DNA of 64,000 bases from Marisa cornuarietis (Eukaryota; Mollusca; Gastropoda; Architaenioglossa; Ampullariidae): assembly GCA_004794655.1 (NCBI GenBank), contig SMMW01000575.1, forward strand, positions 11,235,001 to 11,299,000, in the 5' to 3' direction. The number at the start of each line of letters is the position of its first letter. Within the stretch, counting starts at the first letter, position 1. Positions 36,001-47,060 of this stretch are shown here, in pieces. The notes under the pieces were generated by a model that searched no databases, was not told where the DNA came from, and saw only the letters and a list, made by a program, of their open reading frames with translations. The position numbers and the translations under genes were made by a program.

Positions 36001-38499
36001 CAAAAACCTGGACCACGAAACAAATCTTGTTATTTTTTCCAGCGTCTTCTTAAAGTGTTACTGTTTACAGGCAATCGGAGAAATTTTGGACATTCTCGAA
36101 AGATTTATTGTCATTTTTATTGTCTCTTGCAAACAGAGAAGCTGACTGCTAGATTTACGCTTTTTTTTAAAAGATGGAATGGTAAACAGATTAGAATACT
36201 GCAAGTGAAACCTTTTCCTTACAGTTTGTGAGCTCAAGTCACGTATCTCAGGTGGCTCGTAGCACTCAGAGATGGATATCCTCAGTAAAAACAAAAAAGC
36301 CGTAAAGTTAAAGCCGATTAGAAGATATCTAGTAATGCGGAGGCGAGCTCATGATTTACTTCTTCTGATGCACAGACAGTGAGGTGTATGTATCGACGAC
36401 TCCTGTTTCTTGCCGCATCGAGTTACGCTGCTGGGATTTTCAGCAAGACTTGCTGGTGGGCGTATATGGTGCGTGTGTGTGGGTAGACAGAGCGGGTAGG
36501 TGGGATGCTTGCGTGTGGCCGTGTGTGGGTAGTAGAGCAGGTATGTTTGCGTGTGTATGCGTGCAAATGTGTGGGCATATCATTTCGTTCCTTTGCAACG
36601 CTTACAATAACATTTCTTTGTCTATTTACCACATCAGATAAGTAATTCGTTTCTAGAGTCCAAGCGCTTCTGTGTATGTTCTTCAGTAAACGAGCCAGCT
36701 GGCTTAGAACGCTTGCCACCAAGCTAAATCCAGCGATAGGTGTTTAATTGCATCTATCTATTTCAGCCCTGTGTGAAATATCTAAGCTATATCAAAATTG
36801 TTGAAAGTGTACATTCATGTACATTATATACGGTATGTCTCCAAAATTTGAAAGTATAGTAGTAGGATTATTAACTGAGCGGGGAATATATTATACTCCA
36901 GAAGGAACGTCCCATCAAAGTTTCATTTGTATCAGAACTTATTTCTCGTTACAACAGCATTATCAGCTTCACCTGTTCCGCAGATAGCTCTTTCTTTCAC
37001 TCTTGCATCGGGAAATACATCAGAAAGACGTTCTTTCTTTTTCTCAGCTCAAGGACCAGCGAAAACCAACCTATGACATAGATTGCATCTTCGCATACTT
37101 GATCTTTCATTCGGTTTTCAACATCCTGGAGTTGTCGTGCCATTTTTTTTTTTTATAGGATGAGGGGAGTATAGGAGGTGAAAGGAGAAGATGCGTGCGG
37201 CAAGGGAAAGCCACTCTCTCCGACGGCGCCTGGCAGGCAACGACAGGAGTTTTCGACGAGTGGCACAAGGTGGCTAACGTGTTGACAGGAGTCTGTTCGC
37301 ACTACACTACAACTTCCACAAACATATCTTCCTTTCAGGAGCAGCACGCAGTGCATTGTTAAAGATAAAGCTGGCGAAAAGAAGAGCGAATAAAGAGAAG
37401 AGGGGTTGGTGTGTGTGTGTGTGTGGGGGGGGGGATAGCGTACCTGAGGACAGTACCTACCTCAGCCTTTAAATCCCATAAAAAGTGTACACTTCAAAAA
37501 TACTACTTATAAATGCGGCACAGTTTGATCTTGTTTTTATGGAATGACAAAACAATGATTGGCATGATTGGAAGGTAGGATGTCCTTCGAGTTTATGCAA
37601 ATGGATAGTAACTGTGCAATAGGCAATGTGTAAATCTGAATATTATATTTTTTAAACATAAATAAAGTAAACTTCCTTGTTGCGTCGCGTACGACTGAAA
37701 CGTAGAAACAAAGACGAAGTGACCTACACTCTGTTGTTGAAATTTGATAACATATGAGCTTTTTATCGAGGCGACCACCAGGACAAGAACAGTTTTTTTT
37801 TAAGATGCGCTGCTGCGAGGACATTATATTTTTTTTATCAGGTCTGCTACGAGAACATGATGATATTTTAATACGGTGTTCATGTGAGGTCTTGAAAAAG
37901 TGCAAGTTGACTTCGCTGAGGTCTGAATAGTCGACTTGCCTCTTGATTCCTCCCATGGAAACCAATCCAGGACTGATCATTCTCTTATGTCCTGATTGCA
38001 AACTGATCTGTACGTGTTAGCTGAAAATTTGTCAAGGTCTCACATTTTCCCAGGGCAGCAGCTAGAAAGAAAATCTTAAAAATCCAGAAGTATTTTTATT
38101 CTGTAGAAAAAGAGAAAAATAATCCACCATCTGTTTTCCGTTGCACATCCACGAGAGACGAGTCGAAAACTTTGCTCACAGGGTATCTCATTGTGTGAAG
38201 AGCACAACATTCTACAAGAGACTAACAGATTTAAACACCTTGACTCCTGTCGTCAAGTCCTTGCTTAAGCTTTATTTTATTGTTTGATTACTGGAGTAGT
38301 AACCGCAAATTTCTCGCCTACTTCTCCCCTTCACGGGCATCAAATAAACTGAAACCGAGTGTTTTTCCCATCCCTCAGCCTCGATAGACATGCTCTCACA
38401 GCTGTTCTTTCGCAAATTACCCACACAGTACCACACAATCGGACGAGGAAGATGGATGCGTTAATTTGTCTCGTACTGTCCCGGCTTTAGTGAGAAAAA

Positions 38500-38700
38500 G
38501 AGTCGAAGCTATGATCAGAGTGGGATCTCGCCAACAGAGGAGCCGGCGTCTCCGATGGTCATCGCCTTTGCAAATTTCATTACAGGGCCGAGCATTACAC
38601 TGACCCTCCCTAGAAACGGTAGGGTGACCTGGGGAGAGAGGAGCAGTCTGCCAAAAGGGGCTTTTCTCCTGCTGCTGGTGTAATGAGAGTTTTAGCTAGT
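38500..38700. promoter_or_regulatory. Possible conserved regulatory stretch
   Basis: Low-repeat, mixed-composition sequence containing cctttgcaaatttcatta (38564-38581, octamer-like core) and ccctagaaacggtagggtga. It stands out from the flanking simple repeats. No direct evidence of function. Confidence 0.2.
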
Positions 38701-38827
38701 TCTGGTGTGTAGACCTGCTTGGCAGAGACAAAACGAGTAACTGCAAGCTTCATAGGCAACAGAAGTCGAGAAAGGACATAGAATTAATATTATTTGTTGA
38801 AAACATTTATGTCTATATGCTTTGGGT

Positions 38828-38842
38828 TATATATATATATAT

Positions 38843-38892
<50 letters not shown>
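38828..38892. repeat. (TA)n(TG)n compound microsatellite
   Basis: About 8 TA units followed by about 23 TG units. Confidence 0.95.
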
Positions 38893-38894
<2 letters not shown>

Positions 38895-39333
38895 TTCTCT
38901 TCCACATAAGTCTTCGACCGGCAGACAGCTGAAAAAGGCTCCTTTTCTTACTTTCTCACTGGAAGTTTCGGTGATAGCAGCCAGGCGACCAGATACCAAT
39001 CAATTATTTACTCGCAGCTCTCCTCCTCTCCTGGATCGTGGCTAATCCTGTCCTCGCTCTGGTGTTGACGATCATCCGATCCAGATCACACAGTCGCCTT
39101 GTGTGAGCAAAGGCAATTTTCCCCAAAGGCATTGCACTCTCCCACGTTTAGCAAAAAATGGCTAATGTTCCATATTTCTGTGCGTCTTCCCATCTGTGCT
39201 GGCCCATCCAAAATCAAGTTATCTCTTTCTTTTATTAAATTACTTTTGCATTTCTCTAATCAGTCATTTCGCTATTCAATTATCCAAGCGTGACGTACGA
39301 TTCAGTAAAGAAATTAATCAAGGTCAAACGGAA

Positions 39334-39347
39334 CCGCTAGGGGGCGC
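39334..39347 (+). promoter_or_regulatory. CTCF-type site CCGCTAGGGGGCGC
   Basis: Matches the bilaterian CTCF core CC(A/G)(C/G)(C/T)AG(A/G)(G/T)GGC(A/G)(C/G) at every position. An inverted CCAAT motif (gattggct) lies 10 bp downstream. CTCF is conserved in molluscs and other bilaterians; binding here is inferred. Confidence 0.4.
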
Positions 39348-39987
39348 CTGGAATCGGATTGGCTAAGAGTTTGGTGGCTTTCATGTGGTTATAGCCCTTG
39401 GCGGTAGTTTTCATCTCTTGTGCTCAAATTTTCCTCCCGGGAACTTGGTGTGATGTGTTCTTGTGTTTTACTTGCTGTCAGTTTTCTAAGCGTAGGATTG
39501 TTAGCATAAATGAGGATGCATTGATCAAAGACACATCAAAACGCAAACAAGAAAAACAAGAAAACAAAACTCGACTCTTCATGGAACACACACTTTAGCG
39601 CAAAAGACAACACACATTCGCCGAGATCTGCTTCATGTTAGAAATAACAAGGTAGCAGACACTCCGGACAGCCAGTTTTAAATTTATGCACTTAATTACC
39701 TTCTAAATGAAGGTCTTCATGTGAGTGACTTAAAATGTATATTTTGCGGAGTGACATTCGTGTAACGAGAGTCTTTGGGTCTCTTGAACAGTTTGTCTCA
39801 AAAGCTTTCTGAGTCGTGTCTCAAAACATTTTCTTCTCGATGCCTACCAGTTTTGAGAATTGTATTACATGAGCTTTGCTAGTTGTATCCTAGAAGATTT
39901 ACTAGCTGTTTCCCAAAATTTTTCTGCCGTGTTCTAACAGTTTTGTCAGATGTTTATCGAAACTGGACATGGGACACGCGGCAATGA

Positions 39988-40008
<21 letters not shown>
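39988..40008. repeat. (GA)n microsatellite
   Basis: About 10 units. Confidence 0.9.
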
Positions 40009-40018
<10 letters not shown>

Positions 40019-41599
40019 CAGCGACATCAAGGTTGGTGCTTGAATGTAGTGAAGCGATCCACACTTGAAGTCGATTGGATGCTTGGTTTCACAGAAAGAA
40101 AAAAAAAATTTTGTTTTGATTTGAAGAGCATCAGTGGAATTTTGTTGTAAAACTTCCCCACACCAGCGCCACGTTGTTATAGAATTTTTGTAAAATCGTG
40201 AACACACAGAAATATTAAAGAAAAACTTCGTTGCACGTTTTACACTCTCTGAAATCGATTCTGCATGGGCCATGAGGAGGCGAACTTTATGATCACTGTG
40301 GTCATTCGGTGGGCCAGGAAATTGGCCTCTCAACGAGAAAATCTCCGTTGCTGTCCAGGAGACAAAAGAGAAGCGGCTGAAATTTAGCGGAAGTGTTTGT
40401 GATGTGGAGATGGAACAAAACTGCTCACACCATGTTTTCATTCATAAAGTAATTAAATCTCTTGTCGGACGGACAATTTAAATAATTCCTGCGCATTTGG
40501 AACACAAGAGAATATTTCTTAAAGAAAATTGTATTGGGGAAAAAAACAGAAAGAAACTTACTTTTTTAATTTATTTATTTATTAAGGACGACAGCATAGT
40601 TATTAACAGACTAGTCGAAAACTACTTCAATGGTCAAAATTGTTCTTTGAATCGTCTTCATCTGGTGGGGCTATACATAGACAGGTCCGACTTGGTGTGA
40701 CTCAGTGATGGATGAAATGATCGATAACAAGACTCGCTCACTCGTTTACTTGGAAAAAAATTATTGGTATCACGAAAAATAAACTTTTGCACGTACAGTC
40801 ATCAGCAAAAAATCACAACACATAACTTTCACGTTAGCACAAAAATCAAAATCTTTGGCTATCACCCTTTTATACATATAGAAGCTGGTTTGGGTTCAGT
40901 TTAAACATTCATGTCATATCGTGTCATAAAGGTTGTTTTTTTTCAGTGAGAACAATCCAGGCTAACTTCATTCCTTTGTGATGTGTAACTTAAGTAGATT
41001 TTAAAAGATAACTCACATGCATATGACTGTATCGTGCTATCACAGCATGCAAGCACTGCAATGACCTACTACTGTTACAATATATCACTACAGTGTCTTT
41101 CTTGCTGTACGAATTCAGAAGACAGGGAAGGGAAAAATGAATATATTCCTTTATTAGCATATACACGATCATAATCCATCTAATCAAGTGACAGACGACA
41201 TAAAATGCAAATTACGATTACCATAATTCATTGTAAACTACATAACACATGTACTTGTAATTTCTCGAAACTCTTCCCCACCCCCGCCCTAAAAAAATGG
41301 ATACACTTTCCCAACTCCAATGGTTTCAACCACATTCAGCCTAACGACTTTTGTTTCTCTTTACAGTGATTGATATGGACAAGTGGTCTTTTGACCTCAA
41401 ATTCCAGCTCACACAGCCATCAAGCACTTCCTTTTTTTAAAAAAGGGGAAAAAAAAAGAATTTCCAATACAATCCTTCCTTTCTCTTTTGCACTCCTCCT
41501 CATCAAAGGCCAGTGTGATGCAGATGCCGAACCGCACGCTGGACCGTTACAACCAATGAAAGAACATCTCTTCTGCAACCTCTTTGCTGTTGAGGAATC

Positions 41600-41920
41600 C
41601 GTTATTACGGTTAGACTAAGTTAATTAAATCACTGCTACGTTGTGCCGTAGCGTCACCGTGTCAGACTGTGAGGGGCTCGAGGCGCATCAATTATGTCCC
41701 TTGACGGGATTTTGTGCAGCAGGAGTAACGCGCCCATTAAGAGATCTCGGTTTCTTCTCGCGGGAATAGAGCGACCATTATGCAATTTGTGAATTTCTTG
41801 AACGAGAGGGTGATGGTGGAACTATGGCCGGACGAATTCTTTCTCTCTCAGGCAAAATGAATTAACAAAACAAATTTTGTCCGTACTGAAATTCGCCAGC
41901 ACGCGATGCTTTACGCACGC
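41600..41920. promoter_or_regulatory. Candidate enhancer rich in homeodomain and POU-like cores
   Basis: Contains ttaattaa (41621-41628), attatgcaattt (41777-41788) and gaattaac (about 41859), inside 300 bp that lacks simple repeats and has balanced composition, unlike its neighbours. Open frames are absent. Suggestive of a conserved non-coding element only. Confidence 0.25.
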
Positions 41921-42339
41921 ATACAGCGTCTGTATCAGTCTCACTGGACCTGTCATCTACGAGCCCAGAAAATAGATTTTCTATATAGGAGACATTTTTT
42001 TTTCTATAAAGACAAGCAAATCTTTGTCAAGTCTCTCTAGTAATACACAATCCAGACAAATTTTACATACGAGTACTATTCAACATTGAAGAACCATCGA
42101 CATGCAAACGCACCAATAAAGTGAGAGCAAAAACTAATATGTTAATGTGGGCAAGCTGTACAAAGAAATGAATAAAGTGTTAGTCACAATCTTCCCGTTT
42201 TTTTCTTTCTTTTCTGTCTGTGTGTGTTTATCTGTCTGTGTTTTTTTTCTTTCTTTCTCCAAAACTTAGCAACGAAGACCTGCCCACCATGTAGACAATG
42301 CAATCTAGTCACGTAAAAAAGGCAAAACTTTATCAGTAG

Positions 42340-42720
42340 CGGCGCTTGCTAAAGGAATTGGCTTTCAGTGTAACAAGAGCTAACTCAAGGTGCCCGCATT
42401 CTCCAAGAGAGCGGGATAAAGTGCAGGAGCGTTCACGACAAGCTTAACTCACACGCCTCTCCATTAATTAATCCTAAGATATGGATTGGTTCCCCGTGAT
42501 CCGGAAACTGCGCGCATGAGGCAGAAAGCCCTGTTAAAAGTAATAACACATTCCGCCGATGACCTTTAGCTGCTGGTGCAATATTTTAGGCATAGATCTC
42601 TGGCAGGCATCATTTTTGCGTCAGGCTGGGAGAGCGCTAATCATATTGTCGACTCTCAGACCGGACAATGCAATCTCCAGGGTCAGGCGGTGGCAGCTGA
42701 GCGTACTTCGGATTTTCATC
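42340..42720. promoter_or_regulatory. Candidate enhancer with attaattaatcc core
   Basis: attaattaatcc (42463-42474) fuses a homeodomain dimer-type core with an Otx-type taatcc, followed by ggattggt and cgctaatcat (42635). The stretch is free of simple repeats. No coding frame shows bias. Confidence 0.25.
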
Positions 42721-43020
42721 GTCTCAGCAGCTGGCCAAGTGATCTTGCTCTCGTGAGCTCTGGGTCCCCAAGCTATTTGAACATCTGACAAGGCTTTCCT
42801 TTCAGAATTCATGTATTTCTTTAAACGGCTGCAAAGCATCAGAATGTTTTTTGCACAACTAAAAAACAAAACCTTTCTACATAATTATAGCCAGATTTGA
42901 AACAAATCTCCCCACGAAATAGCTTTATCGCTGTAATAACAGCAGAAGAAACAACAACATAATCACCACCACAAGTAAGCAAGCACCAGACATGCAACAT
43001 CCAAGCTTTCTACACCGTCT

Positions 43021-43286
43021 GGGGCTAGTTGCACAACACGTTTCTAAACCTTAAAACTGTTCTAAAGAAGCAAATTCTCTTCTTAGCCATTCTGATGCAT
43101 TGCAGAAATATATACAAAATATTGTACTGACAGGACGGAAAGTCAGACTTAAACAACTTTATCTTACTTAAAGAGGTTTTAGTTTTAAAAATTCAAAAAT
43201 TGTGGTATGCACTTTAAACTAATTATCTAAAAAGAGTTAAGGCCTAAAAGTGTTTAAAATTAGAAATGTGTTGTGCAACTGGCCCT
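43021..43286. mobile_element. MITE with inverted repeats GGGCYAGTTGCACAACAC
   Basis: The left end reads ggggctagttgcacaacac and the right end in reverse complement reads agggccagttgcacaacac. The two agree over about 27 bp (through tttctaa) with three mismatches, and weaker complementarity runs further inward (cttaaaactgttcta against tttaaacactttta). The interior is AT-rich and non-coding. A target-site duplication is not clear, so the superfamily is left open. Confidence 0.7.
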
Positions 43287-45117
43287 GGTCTACCAGTAAC
43301 ATCGTGACACAGTCACAAACACCTCATCAGTCGTATCCTTATCCAGCATAATGCTAAAAACAACTGACAGTGTAAGGGCACCATTGATGTGCGTGCTCGG
43401 AACAGCTGAAAAGCATTTAAGGTGACAACCGTATGAGAAGCTCAAACGGGAACAGGTACGAGTAAGTAAACAGTAAATTTTGCATGCTGCTAATACGTTT
43501 TTACATTGATAAATGTCTATAGAATTTTTATAATACTATTATATTTTAATGGTAAAAAGTCATTAACAGCAGTCTTTTGTAACTATAAAATAAAATTGCA
43601 ATACACTGAAAAAATTAAGGCGTTTACCTTAGACAAACGATATTTGAAATGTGTTTATGTGGAAAATTTAACTCAAAGGCGTCCATTTAGTAACAGACAA
43701 TCAGTAATAATACAACGTAGACTGCAATGTTCGTGATAGTTGCCCAATAAATTTTGATCTGGAGAAGATTTACTTACCAGTTTGTCAAGTGAACTCCGTT
43801 TGGACCATTATATTTTTTTTAACTTCATTAGAAGCTTCTAAATAAAGTTCCAATCTGTAGTGCTGTATTCCAAAATCAGCTGTTTTATTTTCTGGAAAAA
43901 AAATCGCTTCTTGAACACGACAACTCTTAGCGATGTTTCTTCATTTGACTAGAAGACATGCTTAGTTCTGACGGACTCGCTGTTACAAATACTACATCTG
44001 CACAACCGAACACGCCATTGTGGGAGAGTAATTTTCTTCAGCTTTTCTAGTGGCAGGTGAGAATGCCGATGTTTGAAGATTTTTCTTGAAAATTAAGCGT
44101 AGTTATGTGCTCATATTTTGGGTATTATTGTTTTAAATGAACTGAACCCGATCATAAAAGAAACATGTTGCACTCTTGTTGCTCTTTAAAGACCAAACCG
44201 AATGGTTTGCGATGTTTGGATGTATCGGTAGATATAGGCGATATAAGACTAATCTGTAAATGTTAGCCTCCAAAACCCATCCGTTAATTAATTATCCGCT
44301 ACGATTCGCACTTACGATCAACAGGCGCCGTTAACAGTGTACTACGTCACACTAGTGCACCATTCACAACACTGCCAGCAGTCAACACCAAACAGAGAGA
44401 GAGAGAGAATGAGCGACAGTTTGGGCTATTGGGACGTTGAAAGTCTGTATTTCTCGTGGTTCTGAAAAACTGTTACTTTAGCACGAGGAATGCAGACTTT
44501 AACGTCCGAATAATCCCACGTGCACAAAGCATGGAGACGAATTTTCGAGTTTTCTTTGTATTTTCACCGACACTAAAGACCAAGGAGGGGAATGAGGAAA
44601 AAAAAGCACGTGGGGTGTGCGAGTGGGGGAATGAATGACTGCACATAAATCTACAAACGTTTTTACATAATTCACCATTTTCTTTGTTTCGTGTTTCCTT
44701 CTCCTCCTCTTTCTAACCTCCTGTCCCTCAGACCAGATTTCTCCGAAAAACATAACACCGTTTGCAGTGCATCTGACCAAATCTGTCACGTTTGCAAATG
44801 GGGATGTCAGGCAGGAAAGTAAAAGCAGTTTAGGATTTTTGCTCCCCAAACAATGCCAACGCTTCCTGCGACGTTGAAAGACGGAACGGGGAGAAGGAAG
44901 ACGGAGGGTGGAGATGGCGGGGTGTGTGTGTGTGTGTGTGTGTGTGTGTAGGGGGGGGGGTCAGGTTGTCGGCGCAGCAGCCGTATGGGAATTCTCCAGC
45001 GCAGGCCCTCACGCCGACATGACATGCAGTCCCCCCTTCTGCCTTCCGCTTCTCCTCCCCAACAAGCTGTCGCCTGGCGCCATCTTGAAATTGCTTTCCC
45101 CACTTATGGGTAGCTCG
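43287..45117. other. Intergenic, no gene recognised
   Basis: AT-rich to 44.6 kb, then a GC-richer patch with (TG)n at 44922-44949 followed by G-rich sequence and ggcgccatcttg (about 45076-45087), a YY1-like core. No coding region recognised. Confidence 0.45.
44922..44949. repeat. (TG)n microsatellite
   Basis: About 14 units followed by a poly(G) run. Confidence 0.9.
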
Positions 45118-45962
45118 TAATTAAGGAAATTTCATTTGCCGTAAAAGCTTCATACTTGCCGTTTTCATTCGAGTTTGCGCTCGCTGTCGAAGTACCTTCT
45201 TCCTTGCCAGCGTATTGGGTGACGGAGCGGGGTATGTGATCACTGACACGCACACGAGTGATCCAACTACGTCAAACAGAAATTAATGTCCTGGCCAGAC
45301 CTGGCAGTAATGAATTAGACTTTGGTGTGTAGAGCTCTCATTACTGTACCACCCACTACTCGTTCATTTGAAAAAAAAAGAAAAAAGAAAGAAAAGAAAA
45401 AAGTGAAAAAAAAGTTGAAAGGAAAAGAGTCTAAAAGAAAGACTGGAATGCAGAAAGACAAAGACAAAATCTACAAACAAGAAATGAAAGAATAAAAAAG
45501 GATTAAACGAATCAACATCGATGACAGATGTTGCCATCTCTAGTCTCAGGATATAACCCTTACTACAGACGTTGATTACATGAAAGACGTCTGCCCACAA
45601 TAAAGACTGAAATTTATGGAAAAACCTTTTGCGCCAAAGACAACATCTGGTGCTTTCAGTGGCACTACCTCTGTTCTAATGATTAATAAACTTGAGGCTT
45701 GAAATAAGTAAATAAATAACTGAAAAGTAGGCAGAAAGACAAAGAACAATATACGTGAAAAAGAAGCAAAAATCAGAGACAGCAAGCCAGACGAACGGAC
45801 AGACAAACAGACGATTCGAAAGAAGGAGAAATTGGTTGAAAGGCAGAAACACAAAGAAAAAATATGAAAAAAATGTAAGAAAATAAATTAAAACAAATAG
45901 TGACTGTCGGTGTTTCTCAGTTTCTTCTTTCCTGGTCTCTATACGACGATGCCGATGACAAC
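45118..45962. other. AT-core patch, then long polypurine tract
   Basis: taattaag at 45118-45125 in a repeat-free patch, then A/G-rich sequence from 45369 to about 45520 and again from 45720 to 45890, degenerate in period, giving spurious Lys- or Phe-rich frames. Confidence 0.5.
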
Positions 45963-45993
45963 CTCCTCCTCCTCCTCCTCCTCCTCCTCCTCC

Positions 45994-46065
<72 letters not shown>
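45963..46065. repeat. Compound (CTC)n(ATC)n(AGC)n array
   Basis: Three different trinucleotides follow each other without spacer: CTC, then ATC, then AGC. Frames through it read Leu, Ile, Ser and are not genes. Confidence 0.95.
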
Positions 46066-46066
<1 letters not shown>

Positions 46067-46721
46067 TGTCGTAAAATCCAGATCATTTCAGCTGATATCC
46101 ACCAAAGTGCAGCTCCGCTCCCTCTCCTCCCTGCTCGCCACCCGGCTGTCACCCGACAGCGACAGCTCCGGCAGGCTGGTAGTCGTCACCCCGAGCCCCG
46201 GGTGCCAGATAACGTCACACGGGGCCGCGGGGGCCCCGGCGCTCATTGAATTAAGCACGTGTTACTCGGGCTCGGGGATGACGTCGGCGTCAGGAGTACC
46301 GTTCCGTGTCCGCCGTCAGCTGAGGGGAGGGGGAAGTCTCAGACACGGCGGAGGACGCCCCTCGCTAGACACTCATTTTATTACCGCCGGCCATTTGACC
46401 TGGCCGCACACGAAGACCACGGTGATTATTCGGATCGCCAAACATACCATCGTGGTTTGGAAACTACAATAATGGAGTCCTAGCCGCGCATTAACTGGAA
46501 AATGCCAATGGTGCATTTGTGTGTGCGCGCGACTGCACAGGAAGTAGAAGTCTCGCATGTGGAATTGGAGTACAAGGTTACACTTCACATTCAGGCCTAA
46601 GGCATTATTACAAAAGTTCCGGAACAGGACACAAGAATATCATGGTAAAGGATATAGGTGACAGTCTAGGAAAAGGAGACTCAGATTATGGTAAAAAATA
46701 ATGGTGGTCGTCACTGCAATG

Positions 46722-46722
<1 letters not shown>

Positions 46723-46779
<57 letters not shown>
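46723..46779. repeat. (CA)n microsatellite
   Basis: About 28 units. Confidence 0.95.
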
Positions 46780-46783
<4 letters not shown>

Positions 46784-46839
46784 CACACACGCACGCACGC
46801 ACAAACACATTTTCTTCCCCTCAACATTGCTGCACGTTG

Positions 46840-47060
46840 GGGTGCTTCGTACCCGTGAACTGAAGTTTACATGTTCGAGTCCTGCTTAGGCCTGTGGCAG
46901 GAAAACTACCGATCCTCCACCTTTTCAATAGCAATGTAAACCTGAGTTATCGGGGAAAGTCTAAGCGACGGAAGGAAAGGGCCGAACCTCGCATTCCCCA
47001 CAATGCCCTTCCCTTGGACCAGTGAGCCACTTACATTCACTACCCCTACGACTACTAGAC
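46840..47060. mobile_element. SINE-like composite with tRNA promoter boxes
   Basis: On the plus strand a B-box-like tgttcgagtcctgc sits at about 46872. On the minus strand gtggctcactgg (A-box-like, near 47020) is followed by gaggttcggccc (B-box-like, near 46985). Dispersed SINEs with such boxes are common in molluscs. A second copy for comparison is absent from the window, so ends and orientation are unsure. Confidence 0.35.

Larger units (their letters stand above)
21304..38499. other. Long intergenic stretch with repeats only
   Basis: Apart from the transposon copy at 23667-23974 and the microsatellites listed separately, no gene is recognisable. A local duplication around tgacagaggctgg occurs at about 25053 and 25372. 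The end of a possible LINE 3' tail (aataaagatttgtcattt) lies at about 31964-31988. Open frames of 60-154 codons lack coding bias. Confidence 0.5.

Noticed and set aside
37537..38001. 154-codon minus-strand frame with a repeated RxDKK pattern
   Set aside because: The pattern comes from a local degenerate DNA duplication; no codon bias or known domain.
39902..40441. 179-codon minus-strand frame
   Set aside because: Contains a (GA)n tract read as Ser-Leu repeats and no recognisable domain.
45900..46472. 190-codon plus frame with Leu-Ile-Ser runs
   Set aside because: Half of it is the CTC/ATC/AGC array; the GC-rich remainder shows no domain or splice context.
46860..46930. A functional tRNA gene
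   Set aside because: A B-box-like motif is present but acceptor and anticodon arms do not pair.
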